A stretch of 64,000 nt of DNA from contig CM070603.1 in NCBI GenBank assembly GCA_036346395.1, positions 54,604,868 through 54,668,867 of the forward strand. Reading direction: 5' to 3'. Under the pieces are notes generated by a model that was given only the letters and a program-made list of their open reading frames with translations, ran no database searches and had not been told where the DNA came from. The DNA comes from Hsuehochloa calcarea. Taxonomy: Eukaryota > Streptophyta > Magnoliopsida > Poales > Poaceae. The position numbers and the translations under genes were made by a program. Positions 45,801 through 57,118 of the stretch are shown here, piece after piece (positions within the stretch are counted from its first letter, which is position 1; each line of letters begins with the position of its first letter).

Positions 45801-48800
45801 AGGAGTGCTCCACACTAATCTCAAGAAGAGTCTTAACAACCTGTTCAGGATTAAAAAATGCACAAGTGGTTTTCAGACCCTTTCTTAGCAAGAAATAACA
45901 CAATTTACAGAAATCGTTTTAAACTAGTAAACAGTCTATACACTACATTTTTTAGAAACCTATGCCAGACGAAAGACTTGCCATATGTCAAATACACGGA
46001 AAAATGCCTGACTACATACATAAAAGAAGTGATCATGTGCAATTCACAGCCTAGTAGGAAAAAAAAATCCCTTATGATGGAATAACACTCTACGACCATA
46101 TCTCAGAAACACATCAACACCAATAGCAATCTACTCAAGCCCGTAGATTCAACTTTGTTCAGTAGCGCTGCTAATTGGTTCTTTTCATTTGCCTTTTTGC
46201 GAGTGCAAAATGATCAAAAAAGAGCATGAATGTTGGCTAGTAAACAGAAAATCATACCGCATGCTCAAATTATATATGTCTAGCATTAAATCAGAAGTAA
46301 AACGGGTACATTTCCGATTACAACTCCAATAATAATAATAATAATTCTTCAGTACTTCATTTTTATATAATCCAAAGGCACATGAATAATAGAACCGAGA
46401 AAATGTTGCAAACACACACAACTTAAGAGAATAAGTATTTGAAGTAAGGCATGTTTCTTTACCCTTATGTCCAAACCTCCAAGTCTGCTCCTGATGATTT
46501 TCCCTCCATCACAAACAAAGTAAAATAGACAACTCAAAGCTGATGCCCATACAATCTCATGTCGTTCCTCCATCTACAGAACCAAGAAGATCAAATAAAG
46601 GACCTGCATATGTATCAGCCTAACATAAAATGGAACAATCTGTCCAGATGTAAAAAACATAAAGAACAACATTTCAGGACTATGAATAATCAATTCGCTT
46701 AGAGTTAACCAATTTCCAAAGATAACACTAGAACAATAAAAAAAGGAATTGAATTTGCTTTCGACTTGCACATTCCCTTGGGCCTAAGAGGAGACCCAAT
46801 ATAACTACCAAAATGCATATTGAAATTCAATGTTCTAAAAGTAACAATCACCTGAACTAAGAGAAGAAGAACCTCAAATAGTATTTTCAGAAGCCACGAC
46901 TCAAACTGATCAATAGCAGGACTAATCCTCTGGTCTTCTTCAGGTTCTGTTGCCCTCAGTTCATCCATACTTGGTCCGTATTCGTTGTTCATATAAGAGT
47001 TGTTTGCAGTATCGCTGTTTTCAATAAGTGGTGCATCTTCAACTATTATAGGCTCCAGCAGGTGTGCATGGATCCCAAGGTTTAGGATAAAATCAAAAGC
47101 CCTAGTTCTGGCAGGTGATTTTTGAGAGCTCAACATACCCTGAAAAGTAATAAATGTTAGAAATATAATCATATGATCCTTTTCAGGATACAATCATAGA
47201 AAGTATAACACCTCAAGCATATAAAGTGTCAGAGGAGCAGCAGCCTCAGAGTCCATCATATACCTGAACCAAAGAAAACAAAAAGGGATCATCGAAACCC
47301 AGAGCATGTATGCACAATGTATAAGACATAAAGAGGTATCCGGAAGGTGGAAACTTGGCAAACTGGGCAACTGGCTTTGAATAAAAAGGTTATAAACAAC
47401 GGCTGCAGAATAAAGAGGTTACATCAAGCTTAACTTCATTGAATGGCAGGATGACAACCATCTCAACTACTTTTGACTGTAAAGTATTCTTATTTACTCA
47501 GAAAGATCAATGTTGTATATCCTCTGAAGTAGCTGATAACATTTTATTGTTAAGAATAATACTGGTCTTCTCTTAGCAACATCGATAAATTTTTTGTATA
47601 TTTAATTTAGTTTAACAGTATATTAGCTCATTAAAAGATGGATATCAAGGATGGATTAAGGGGGAAATAGCTTAATGAAACTTCCACAGAAAATCAATCA
47701 TTCAATCATGATATTGCCCTTCCAAGTGACCCCATTTCAAATGTAGTTCTACAATTTCAAGCGTAGCTTCAGCACCACGCCTAAATAAGTGTAGTTCTAC
47801 GGTTTTGAGAAAACTTTTCCAAAATTATCATTGTTCCTTGATGCATACAGCCATACACCCTTGTACAGTGTAATTAACTACTTGAGCTATTAATTCAATA
47901 AGAGCAAGATGGTAAACTTGGAAATCATTTAATATGCATGCATCAACCTAAAAATGCATTTAAAAATTTACAGTTCTACTTCTACGTTAAAAAAACTGAC
48001 ACATGCTTATACAAGAAAAAATAGCAAAGCAATAAGCAATTCAGATCAATTACGATAATGGATAATGTGGCAGATCACAGACAGATTCATGTAAGAAAAT
48101 AATTTGCATTGAAGTATATGTTTTGTACTCAAAATGCAGCCTTGGTTAAGAAAATAGATTCTCAGGTAAAAAATGGTTCATCAGGCCTGATATCAGCAGC
48201 AATACGAGGTATACAAGAACAAGAGTCATGCTACCAAGTACCAACATATTACCAATAAAGGAGTTAGCAGTAGAAGACAAAAACTAAAAGAAACTATGCA
48301 ACCACAATTCCAGGGTAAGTAAAAAATATATTAACAACATTTATCGATGTGTGACTGGAGGAAAACAGAATGAACAGAAAAAAAAGGGTGTAAGATTATA
48401 TACATGTCGATGACAAGTTTGATGAGGACACTGAATGCCACATCAGCTGAAGGTTGCCGACTCTGGGTGGTCAATCTTGATGGAGCATTTAACTGATTTG
48501 CATTTGAAGTTGTTTCTGAACAAACTTCAGCTACAACTTCAGAAATTTCAGCAGGGTTCAATCTTAAGGGTTGCTGCTCACTGGTGAAAGTAGGTACCAA
48601 AATAAGCAAGAGATGCATGTAAGCACATTGTTAGTCATGATTGTAACACATTCATCAAGACACATGAAATTCAAACTGAAGCACAGTATTATCTAGCTGA
48701 CAAGAGCACTATATGATATAACACTAGAGCATTATATGATTTACAATAAAAATGGCAAATGTTTAACATAGAGGCAAAAAGAGAGTTATTTGACAAAATA

Positions 48801-51800
48801 CAAGTTGGATCTATCCATAGCTTTGTCAGTTAAGTACAAATTTTCTTCAGAATCCCATCAAAATGCCTGTAACAGCTATTTTTCTTCTTGTTTCTCTACA
48901 TCAAGGATATAGTGGTAGAAAATTGTTCAGCCGAAATCTGAAGTTCTGAACTCTGGATAATTCAGTTTCAGTGATGCAACACTGGCACTGACCTTATAAA
49001 AGTACATTTACGTTTCAAAATAGATGCTCCTGTAAAAGATGCTATGCTAGATCATATGCAAAGTGAATAAATGAAACAATGAAAGTACCTGTAGTGCCTA
49101 TACTGAAAAAGGGGACGTGCTCGAGGCTGGAAGGTGTTTGCAGGTATGTTCATCCTACAGAAAAGGTAGATGTTTCCACACGTAAGACCCCTTTGATTAT
49201 TGATTTCAATAATTCAAATAAAAATTCTGCAAGTAAATATAAATAGTATGCTTCAATGACCGGCTTAGTAATAATGACTTTGTTCGTAAAGGAAGTATCA
49301 GCAACCTTTATTTTCACATATACATAAAACGCTCATCATACACCATTGGTGTCAACAGCACAGATGCAGAAAACTATTTCTCGAAAAACTAATTGGTCAA
49401 GATCACAACTAGAAATATCCAGCACACTAATGGGAAGAAATTAGCCAGAGGGTCAATTTGTTGTAGAGCATTTACAAGTCAAGACACAATTTTCAACAAA
49501 AAAAAGGAAAGGAAAATAAAATTGATGCCAGGAAAGGAAAGAAGAATGTAAAGCATTAGGTCGAACCAAGCAGTCAGAATGTGTTTCATGTGAAATACTA
49601 AAATAAAGCACAAAACAAAATATATGCTTTCATCACAACATTGATATACATCAACAAAAAAAAAAACCCTACCAAACTTGATTAGGACCCGATCTCATGC
49701 GTTTTGAGGCAGTTATCGCTTTCAAATGACTCTGTGATGATGCAAAGGTACTTGCTGTAGAAGTTGAAGGTTGCAACAAATCAATATCGGGAAATTCCTG
49801 GATAACAGAATATTTCCATTGTTGATCATTAATCTTTGCCTCCATATCCCCAACTAGAAGAGCTGCAGCACCAATTTCAAGAAAACTCTGTGCATGAAAA
49901 TCTTGAAGACCCGCAAAATCATTGCTGCTGATAAAGGAAACAACAATCCAGTCAATGTTTGCAAGACTATCATACATTCATACCTGTTAATTCCATTCCA
50001 TTACGGCCGGAATGACTGTTCCATTTTGACAAGAAAACCGGTACAAAACGTATTGCATTGTGTACAGGCCAAAAATTCCGGTCAACCAAAATGAATTGAG
50101 AGACAGTAAACAATAAGCACAAAAGAACTACCTTTCTTTGGCAGAAGCCGATGCTCGTCGTTCACCAAATACATGCCATCGCCAATTTAAAATGTCAAAG
50201 GATATATATTTGCTGTCATCTCCATGTTCTCCCCCATCAACTTTTTCGCTTGCTGATGATATTAAATCAGATGGGCTGTGGCATTCCTTTGAAAGTGGCA
50301 GAAGTGATTGTTTTGTAGATGGTGATGGAACAAACTGGACAATTGGTTGGAATGACAACTTCGGAATATGCCTTGCAACTAATGAGCGGACATAGTTTAA
50401 AGACTTCACAAGAGATGCTGAAGCAAAGTTGGATATTGGTGGGGCAACAAGAGAGGAATTTGACACAGCTGCTGATGATCCAAAATTCTGGACAAAAGAT
50501 GATGCTCTCTGATTTGCCACCGGTTCACACTTTGCTATCGTATTTGCACAAAAGATATCGATTTGACGTAGTGTTTGCACCCTTGGAATATACCTAAAGA
50601 TATAGAGTTTAATAGTGTATCAGTGTTAGTGCAAACAAAATTCAAGAATAAAAACAAGAGACTCTAACAAACGACAATCAACTTACCGGATAAGATATCT
50701 CTTTAACAATGCCACACATCTTGGGACAACTGCTGGGCTGGTTGAAAAGATTGTCCACATCAGGAAATGCAGGGAAATCATAATATTCTATTTTTAAGGG
50801 ACACCGTAGAAAATGCAGCTCAAAATGAACCAAGCGAAATTCAGAAATTTTGAATAATTCCAAGTATTTCAGGTTCTCATTCCTACTTGTTTAATTGCTG
50901 TATACCGTACAGGAACAAGCAAGAGAATTGTAAATTATGACAGGGGAGCTAGATACAGCATACATAAGCATATTCTGCTGAACAATCAAAAGCTGTTTGC
51001 CCCCTTTGAACGTGTGATGAAAAAAAAAAGGCAGAAAAAGGATAAAAGCAATAAAATATCAAAGCTAAAAGCATACCTACGGTCTCTTTCTGCAAGAGCA
51101 TGGTCAATGAGGACATTGTAAGCCATATCGATGGTTGACAGGTTGGCTATATAATCCTGCCAGCATATAATCACCTCATTGAGAAACGACATGCATATGA
51201 ATCACTTGAGATAATAACAAAAATTAAAAGAATCCTGCTGCATTAGATAACTTTGTTTGCTACCAACAGCCCAACACTGACGGCACTAAAAGCGGTGACT
51301 GACAAGGCAGAGAAGCTAAATATGCTGGGCAGTGATGGGATCATAGTAGATATAGCAGGAACTTAACAAGGCAGAGTAGCAGACAACCAAACGTCAATAT
51401 TTCGAAAAGATTTAGCTAAACATGACAGAATATTTCACTTACATTAGGCAGGCAAAGCTTGATAAATTACATTCAAGAGAGTAACAGGGCTTCGAAGAAG
51501 CTCCAAAACAACAGAGACATGTCAGGTGAGCTCTGTACACAACATTTTTATTTATGTTTACTTTAAAAAGGTACTAAGGTAGCTATGCTCAAACAAGAGC
51601 TGGAATCACAAAATTTTGGAAAGCGGAAAAGAATCATGAACGGGTCTGACAGATGCTCCCCCACCCACACACACACACTTTCGCAAAAGACCATGTTGGA
51701 TCCTATACAACAAAAGCAATTATTTAACCCCTCAATTCTCATCTCTCCACTCTGGTGGGTCCCACTTTAGTTTGCTGACTTAACACCGATCGGGTGCCAA

Positions 51801-52964
51801 CTATGCAAATCGTTTTGAATACCACCATCAAGGGGTGATTTGCACTGGTTTGCAAATTTGAGAGGGTTAAATAACCGTTTTTGTAGTAGAGGGTCCAATT
51901 TGGACTTTCGTGAATGGAAAATGGACTTTTTCCTTATGGAAATGAAATATACTAAGGAAATTATCACCCCCACCCCATAACTCAACATTAAGTTTTGCCA
52001 GTATTCTACATATGTCAGAACGTAACTACTCTACCACGTGTCAATCAACATATTAAGGAATATTTTTCAACTACTAAATGGTTGGCGCGAAAACAAGCAA
52101 GCCATGGCTCTAAACAGTTTGCACACTACGTGTACAAATAGTTTAGTATTTATGACAATGCCAATTTAGCACCAAAGGGCAATGCTAGCTAGACATGATT
52201 AAATAGGGCTTTGGTTGCTCAATTTTTCACATGATGCGAGTTTGCCTTGGGTGAGATTACAGCAAATGTTTAGCCACTTACTTGTATAGCTGTATGCAAC
52301 TGCTAAACCTTATAATGTATTTAAAGATGTCCAAACGTAAGTCTCCATAGGGCGTCAGGTGCAACGTCTATACTCATTCCTAGATCCTTCGTAACCCAGG
52401 ATGCAATAACACCTTATTTATCGTGAACTATACTTTGTATTAAGTCATGCACTAACAACTAGCTGTAGATACATGTTATGCATCGCATGTGGCGTAGTTA
52501 CGTTAGCATGGAAGCCAAACCATGCGAGGCCGCATCAAATCCTTGACGGGCGAACTAATCACAATTTGCTTGACGGGCAGACTACCAGGTAATCAACGCA
52601 GGTCCGAGGTATAAACTCCGCAAGCACGTGAAATTAAGATTACATGTATAGCGGCCAATGGTAAAGATTTAAGGGGGATGGAGTGGCGGGATACAGCACT
52701 GACCCGGAGGGTTCGGGAGGCCTCGGCGGCGGCAGAGGCTGCAGCGGCGGCTGGGCCGTGGGTGTGAGGCGCGGGCGGCGAGAGGCAGTCGGCGACGGCC
52801 CGGCGGAGCGGCTCAGGCGGCTTCCGCGCGGAGGCGGTGGAAATGGAAGACGCGGCGGACATGGATCGCGGCGGGCGCTGCGGGGGCAGGCCGGCGAGCG
52901 CGGCCCCCGGGGCGTAGTGGCGGGCGCTGGCGACCCGCTTGGAGGGCGCGTCGCGGAGCGGCAT
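33900..52964 (-). CDS. Large conserved plant protein of unknown function (At3g12590-like), 17 exons
   Basis: Exons in transcript order: 52704-52964, 51077-51156, 50687-50737, 50132-50593, 49673-49927, 49089-49154, 48404-48580, 47212-47263, 46852-47139, 46463-46573, 45652-45840, 36889-37164, 35726-36334, 34486-34994, 34325-34385, 34181-34249, 33900-33983. The total is 3,600 nt, 1,199 residues plus TAA, and every junction is GT-AG and in phase. Conserved blocks in order: DYIANLSTIDMAYNVLIDHA; DRSPAVVPRCVALLKRYL; FASASLVKSLNYVRSLVARH; LEIGAAALLVGDMEAKI; HLKAITASKRMRSGPNQVW; EQQPLRLNPAEISEVV; SVLIKLVIDMY; FESWLLKILFEVLLLLVQ; WASALSCLFYFVCDGGKI; DAPEAFYISVKHGVEGVGD; WATLHSLLHS; LLCGLLKSKHNFIRWGFLY; SMAALLLRGLAIAPMQLVAR; TSDIRAALLLLLIGKCTAD; NEKLLENPYLQMRGILQLSN. 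These match, from memory, an uncharacterised helical-repeat-like plant protein of similar length. The start is the first ATG after an in-frame stop about 17 codons upstream. No signal peptide is evident; the first 87 residues are A/P/S/R-rich. It appears intact despite an 8.5-kb intron 11. Confidence 0.9.
37243..37533. mobile_element. Mutator-like MITE with GC-rich interior
   Basis: A 291-bp insertion flanked by an 11-bp direct repeat catgaaaaaaa (37232-37242 and 37534-37544). The left end, AGAGCAATGCTATACATACG, and the complement of the right end, GAAATGCTTCACGTATGATG, form imperfect inverted repeats of about 20 bp. A palindrome tacgacgtttttaaacgtcg lies at 37259-37280. The middle (37300-37490) is a G-rich low-complexity block. 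A 9-11 bp TSD points to the Mutator superfamily. The GC-rich interior resembles captured sequence, but I cannot name a source. Confidence 0.6.
37557..37998 (-). repeat. 3' LTR of the intronic element
   Basis: 442 bp, TGTTGTCGGTGTAAAAACCG to TTATTCTTCCAACA on plus. It is highly similar to the copy at 44967-45417. Differences include an internal repeat of cacagatgagggagtggacg here and a duplicated tataggctcct segment in the other copy. Confidence 0.93.
37999..38013 (-). other. Polypurine tract of the intronic element
   Basis: On minus, aggtagggggctac abuts the 3' LTR. Purine-rich, at the position expected for plus-strand DNA priming. It fixes the element's direction as minus. Confidence 0.75.
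38507..38626. repeat. 60-bp tandem duplication
   Basis: Two identical adjacent units (38507-38566, 38567-38626) of pyrimidine-rich sequence starting tttcttcccattcctcttta and ending gcccgaac. Inside the intronic element. Confidence 0.88.
39437..39480. repeat. Perfect 16-bp inverted repeat with 12-nt loop
   Basis: atgcattgggttcctt (39437-39452) and its exact complement aaggaacccaatgcat (39465-39480) can form a hairpin. It marks the edge between ordinary sequence and the CGAGG-type repeat block that follows. Confidence 0.9.
39480..40330. repeat. GC-rich satellite-like block (cgaggccccgagggcac)n
   Basis: About 850 bp of irregular repeats of a short core such as gaggccccgagggcacgagg, mixed with a longer unit holding gtgtgggggcaccatgacgg. 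The same core reappears at 41380-41600. Open frames on both strands are compositional. Confidence 0.88.
40490..41319 (+). pseudogene. Antisense ORF of the Tat-like element (Transposase_28-like), decayed
   Basis: Runs on plus while the element runs on minus. It starts MTKDCATSAGEEDPPCDDLD, shifts frame near 40715, then reads LKAWLEVGLGLPIHPFIRTL, HYQIELSHFSPNLLTRVRVF, a TAG at 40861-40863, and KPTVAVFDYFFHIQRPNRRF. A second stop near 40992 precedes KYNWNRSGKKWFYLKVEGFP. This matches the plant family described as putative gypsy-type transposon (Pfam Transposase_28), encoded in the extra ORFs of grass retroelements. Its role is unknown. Two stops and at least one frameshift make it non-coding now. 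Confidence 0.7.
41380..41600. repeat. Second block of the cgagg-type repeat
   Basis: Same short core as at 39480-40330, on the other side of the antisense ORF. The two blocks bracket the ORF. Confidence 0.8.
42060..42511. repeat. ~225-bp tandem duplication
   Basis: Two diverged units, about 42060-42282 and 42283-42511, both starting atggaggcgcg and sharing ggagctcaaagctcccgcga and gtgcccttaggccgggcctc. Inside the intronic element. Confidence 0.85.
42820..43185. repeat. ~80-bp tandem repeats, about 5 copies
   Basis: Units contain ggcatagccttcgaggc, ggcgcgtcggagcgaagcct and aggcgaagtc, with short changes between copies. Confidence 0.85.
43535..44090. repeat. Diverged tandem repeats of a gcccacgaggctaagtcgtg unit
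   Basis: Four to five units of about 115-145 bp, each built from inverted halves: gcccacgaggcta paired with ctaagtcgtggggc, and cccatgaggctaactcatgg. Each unit could fold into short stem-loops. Confidence 0.8.
44285..44530. repeat. ~120-bp direct duplication
   Basis: Two copies (about 44285-44405 and 44409-44530) sharing gctcatgccctaggt, gagccgccatggtggaggcg and cttttgctaggg, with few differences. Confidence 0.85.
44948..44966 (-). other. Primer binding site of the intronic element
   Basis: On minus, TTGGCGCCGTCCGTGGGG follows the LTR end directly. This is the form seen in Tat-lineage gypsy elements of grasses and fixes the 5' LTR as the copy at 44967-45417. Confidence 0.8.
44967..45417 (-). 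repeat. 5' LTR of the intronic element
   Basis: 451 bp, partner of 37557-37998. The terminal TGTTG...CAACA is intact. On minus, a TATA-like tataaataccccatgta stretch lies inside, suitable for the element's promoter. Confidence 0.92.
51696..51898. mobile_element. MITE in intron 1 of the large gene
   Basis: Left arm ttggatcctatacaacaaaa then attatttaacccctcaa (about 51696-51735). The complement of the right arm (51859-51898) reads ttggaccctctactacaaaa then ggttatttaaccctctcaa. The two form an imperfect 40-bp inverted repeat around a short unique core. TSD not settled; superfamily not assigned. Confidence 0.55.
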
Positions 52965-53300
52965 CCGGGCGGTGGAGAGATCTCCGAGGTGGGGGGCGGG
53001 GGGAGACGAACCCTAGCTCTCAGTCTGCGTGGAGCATTTGGGAGATTTCTTCTCGAGAGAGACGGGGACGGGGACGGGGACGGTGGGACGCTGCCCGCTT
53101 GAGAGGGAGGAAGCTCAACGCAGTCCACGAGAGAGGAGAGAATCTGTGTCTGGACCACATGTATAGATAGTTGGGCCGAGCTCAGGATAGCGGGCTGCCA
53201 GAACAAACAAGTGAAGCCCAGCCCACCGCGCTCGCCTTAGGAAACCACCACGCTCGCCTCGCCGCCACCAGCCCACGCTATTTGTTGTTGTCGATATCAC
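52965..53300 (-). promoter_or_regulatory. 5' leader and promoter region of the large gene
   Basis: GC-rich sequence upstream of the ATG at 52964, with a TC/CT-rich stretch (complement of gagagacggggacggggacg at 53055-53080) typical of grass 5' leaders. No TATA box is obvious, which fits a broadly expressed gene. The extent is estimated. Confidence 0.45.
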
Positions 53301-54556
53301 TACATAAAAATCGCATCTCATGTCTTTAATGACGCTCCAATCGTTTTTCTACTTCAGCGTAGTCGTATCCAAGGATCCAAAAGTCGGCACCGTCTAATAT
53401 ACCGAAACTTAGAATTTGAAATGGCTAAATCGGAAAAAAAAACCGACTGATTTTCTTCTTCTCGGACCCCACTAACCGGCCGATTTTTTCTCTCTGGTCA
53501 TATCCACCATCTTTGTGTTGTCCATTCTCCAATGATATCGAGCCACACAGTCCCTTTACTACATGTAAGCTTAAATTACTGCGGCTGTTTGGGTATTGAA
53601 CTGCAGCTTCAAACGATGATGATTACTGTCCATTTTTTTTGTATGCAAATGATTTTCAGATAATTAAGATACACCACTTTGCAATATATTCCAGTAGCAG
53701 TATCAAAATAAATACATAATGAAACTCTGACTAGAACATATCATATGCAAAGAGGTAATTAAATTGAAATGTTGTGATACTCACGAAGCATATGGCAATC
53801 AAAGCCACTGAGATGAACCAGACAAGGCACGTCAAAGATGTTGTCTCAAAAAACCAAGCGTCTCGCTGTGCCGCGCAATATAGGCAAGGTTGACGAAGAT
53901 ACAATGTCGATATTCGCACTTCGAGACACACCGAAGAACAGAGCTGAGGTACATTGAAAATGCCACACAAGACACACAGAGGAAGCACCGGCCGAATGCC
54001 CTCTCAGAGCAAGGAACCACCACAAATCCGAGGAAAGCACACCCGAACCAAACAAGTTTCTCACCCAAATCAACCAAGAGCCAACCATATCCAAAGACAA
54101 CAAAGCAAGATCCAAAAATCCCTCACTGCACAATCACTAGAAGAGATAGCGCAAAAGGGAAAGCGGGATGTGCTAGGTTGAAGATGAATTGAGCCTTACT
54201 GCCGACGGAGCCCAAGACAACCAAGCAGTGCACACTTTGACTCAAGCTCGAAAAATCCAATTGGGAAAACCGAATGAACCAAAGAACTCACTTGATATTT
54301 CTGTGTCTAGATCCGAAGGGAGAGAGGAACCACTTATCAAGAAGGAGCCAGGACCCGGAGCGAACCCTTGGCGCTGCTAACAGCTGGCGATGAAATCGCC
54401 AGAACCACCTGCATCCGCCACCACTCGCGATGGGCAGAGCCCATCCAAACTACTGCTTCCCCTTCCGATGGTTCTCAACCTTATCATTCCATTACTCCCA
54501 ATGACAGGTGGGCCCTACCATATTTTCTTTTTTCCTATTTCTTTTCCATTTTCTCA
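53301..54556. other. Unrecognised region with short hydrophobic ORFs
   Basis: Minus-strand frames of about 80-95 codons at 53731-54133 are rich in hydrophobic and cysteine residues, but match no family I know and overlap each other in different frames. A good donor-like cttcgtgagtat lies on minus at 53778-53790. The evidence is too thin to call a gene. Confidence 0.35.
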
Positions 54557-54605
54557 AACTAGTAGGAAAACCGCATAATAAATATCGATTTTCCGTGCGT
54601 TGCAA
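54557..54605 (-). mobile_element. Possible Helitron 3' terminus
   Basis: On minus the sequence holds the hairpin-forming ccgttgcaacgcacgg followed by AT-rich sequence and then ctactagt. Grass Helitrons commonly end in this hairpin and CTAG, but here the gap between hairpin and CTAG is longer than usual. The 5' TC end was not found. Confidence 0.3.
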
Positions 54606-55099
54606 CGGAACTCCAAAAGAGAGTGATACATATCAGCAAACGGGATCCTAAACTGCATAATAAATATCAATTTTCTTTCACACACATATAAATTAACACC
54701 GCCTAATGCATCACTTACTACTACTACTAAAAATTAAAATTTTGAGCTCATATGTTGTTAACCTTTGGAAGTTGAAGTTGATGCCAAGTTGACGTGTTGC
54801 CTATTTCTAGCAATTGTCGGTTAACAAGGAAGAGGATACGCATCGATAGCTACCTTCTTCCACCCTGAGCCCAAGCCACGACTCGATTCTCATAGCCATT
54901 GGCCTCTGCAGCCCTCGCCAAGCACATTGTAACGAGGAGATAGAAGGCCGGTGGAGGAGGCGGTGGCGGCGTCGCAGTGGTAAGCGAGGAAGCGGCGGCG
55001 TAGGGAGGATTAGGATGAAGAGAGCACGGTGTGGTAAACCATGTCCCACATGTTCACGTGAACCTGACACCGTACAATGGGCCCCACGTGTCAGGGTCA
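54606..55099. other. Unrecognised sequence
   Basis: It includes a second copy of the cataataaatatc-attttc motif just after the Helitron-like end, then GC-rich sequence with short open frames. No gene recognised. Confidence 0.4.
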
Positions 55100-57118
55100 C
55101 TGTTCTCTCTCTCCTCTTTATTTATTTATTTGATTTAATTCTAATTCAAACTTCAGAAGCTCCGTTCTCCTTCGTTTTCAACTTGATTCAAGTGAAATTT
55201 ATCTCTAAATTTGTCTGAATTCAAGATCTTGCTAATGTCACTGGTCTTGTTTAATTTAGAGTTTTATTTATTATGTTATTAGTATTTATTTGCTTTCTTT
55301 ACTTATTATTTATTTTTCCGGTATATTCGTCGATTAGGTTTTGAAGAAGCGGGAGATCTCCAACTCGATCAAGCACAAGACTATCAAGATTCTCTTGCCT
55401 TTAACCAAGACGAGTCAACACTTTGATCATTTTGAGCCTACATTTTATGTAAATTATATTCATTTAAATTACCAAAATTGTATGTTGTAATTCTTTAATC
55501 AAATGTATGTTAAAGCTTAAGATAGTTAAATACTAATTTGATGATTAATTAATTATTAAGCCATCCTTTGATAATTAAATCCATTATTCCATGTCAGCCT
55601 AGTAGCTATGTGGAAAATATTAGTATAGGTTGTACTTAAGCGATATGCCAGCCTTGCTTAAGTACCGAGGTATTAAAATGCCCTAATCATCATCTTTTAA
55701 ACATAAAAGTAGTTTTTGCATTCCTTGTGGGTAAATGATTGGAATGTTGAGATAAATTGGTTTTACTCCTCAAAACCCTAACATTTGCTATTACCACATC
55801 TGGGCGGGTGGTAAGGTTGGTGGGTGTCGTCGTGCACAAGAGTGGTTGGTAGGTGGTATGAACCGTCCGGATGGATTAAATACTAAATCTTGTCATGACC
55901 TCCGTGTAAAATAAGTACAACGATAAGTCTGTAAAGTACAATTTAGCTTAGTAAATTTATTAAACTCCGAATGTCATCTCGCTAGAGGGGTGAATTTGCC
56001 AGTCACACTAGACGTTGTGGGTAATCCATCTACGCTAGTTGCTGATGTGAACATCCCGCCCAACTTATGAGCGTGAACCCATATGGGTGAGATAAAGGAA
56101 GGGGCAAAATAATTTGAAAAGTTACTGTGATAGTCGCTCAACTGCATGACTAAGGAATCATGTGGGGCAACGATTATGATTATCTCTTGTGAGTACAATG
56201 TACAACATCTACAGAGTCTAAAATGTTTAAATAGTCATGCCTATGGTCAAAGGCGGACATGAGAACTTACTAGAGTCAGTTCTATTTCAAAAACCTGTGT
56301 GGGTGGTATGAAAATCAGGTCGGACTCACCTAGCCCTGAGATTAGATTTTTTCTGAGCAGTCGAGCTCAGTGATGTTGAGAATTGGAGGTAGCTCCAATC
56401 AAATGAAGTATTTGTAGAGTTTCTGATGGAGGGAACTTCTACTGATATTTAATATTGCAATTTACTCTCTTTAATAAAAAAAAATAATTTAGTTAAAATG
56501 CTAAGTCATAGGAATTTGTAATTATGATAATTGAAAATATTACTTTAGCAAATAAAAGAACCCGAGTCATCCTTGTTAAGTCATGCATGTATATTATTGC
56601 GCGCATCTTGTGTGTTGGTTCACGAGACTCATCCTCGCTCTCCCCCAAACCATCCAGATAATGTGGATCAAGGGGACTATACGCATTATGAAGACCAAGA
56701 AGTCGACGGACAATGAAACGATGAAGAGTAGTCTAGTCCTGTAGTCTAGATCTCGTCTCAGTCTAGTGGACTCGTCTGGTGCTTGCGTACAATCGATATT
56801 ATCCAACCCCTGGATTAATATCCGTCATACACAGGTTACCCTAGTCGCTTGCCTGTGGAGAGATGAGCTCTACCCCTTTTTGCTTCCACTGTAGCTATGT
56901 TGCTTTCTCGTATTGTAATCAGTGTGACTTGTTCGGCCATTTTGTAAAACTTGACCCGACGTGGTCTATATTACTCTGAAGTTTGTAATATAATAAATGT
57001 CTTAATTTATGTTATGTATGAAATGATTCAGCAATGTGCATGTGAGTGCTATTTACTGATCCCGTGAATAGCATAGTATTTTCATAGAGGATTTGGATTT
57101 ACGAAATCCGGATCCGAC
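55100..57118 (+). mobile_element. 5'-truncated LTR, same family as the 9.87-18.1 kb LTR
   Basis: Sense-strand LTR fragment whose last 1.7 kb match the complement of 9873-11800. Shared landmarks: actttgatcattttgagcct then acattttatg; the ttgctcaactgcatgactaa-type block; a terminal ggatttacgaaatccggatc then cgaca. It ends with CA at 57118. The 5' part of the LTR (TGTAACGTCCC type) is missing. AATAAA-like sequence near 56990 precedes the end. Confidence 0.8.

Noticed and set aside
52640..53206. 188-codon minus-strand ORF overlapping exon 1 of the large gene
   Set aside because: It lies in a different frame from exon 1, is proline/serine/arginine-rich, and does not lead into exon 2 in phase.
53299..53330. 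cactacataaaaatcgcatc as a CACTA transposon end
   Set aside because: It resembles the start of a CACTA terminal repeat, but no matching inverted end or subterminal repeats were found nearby.
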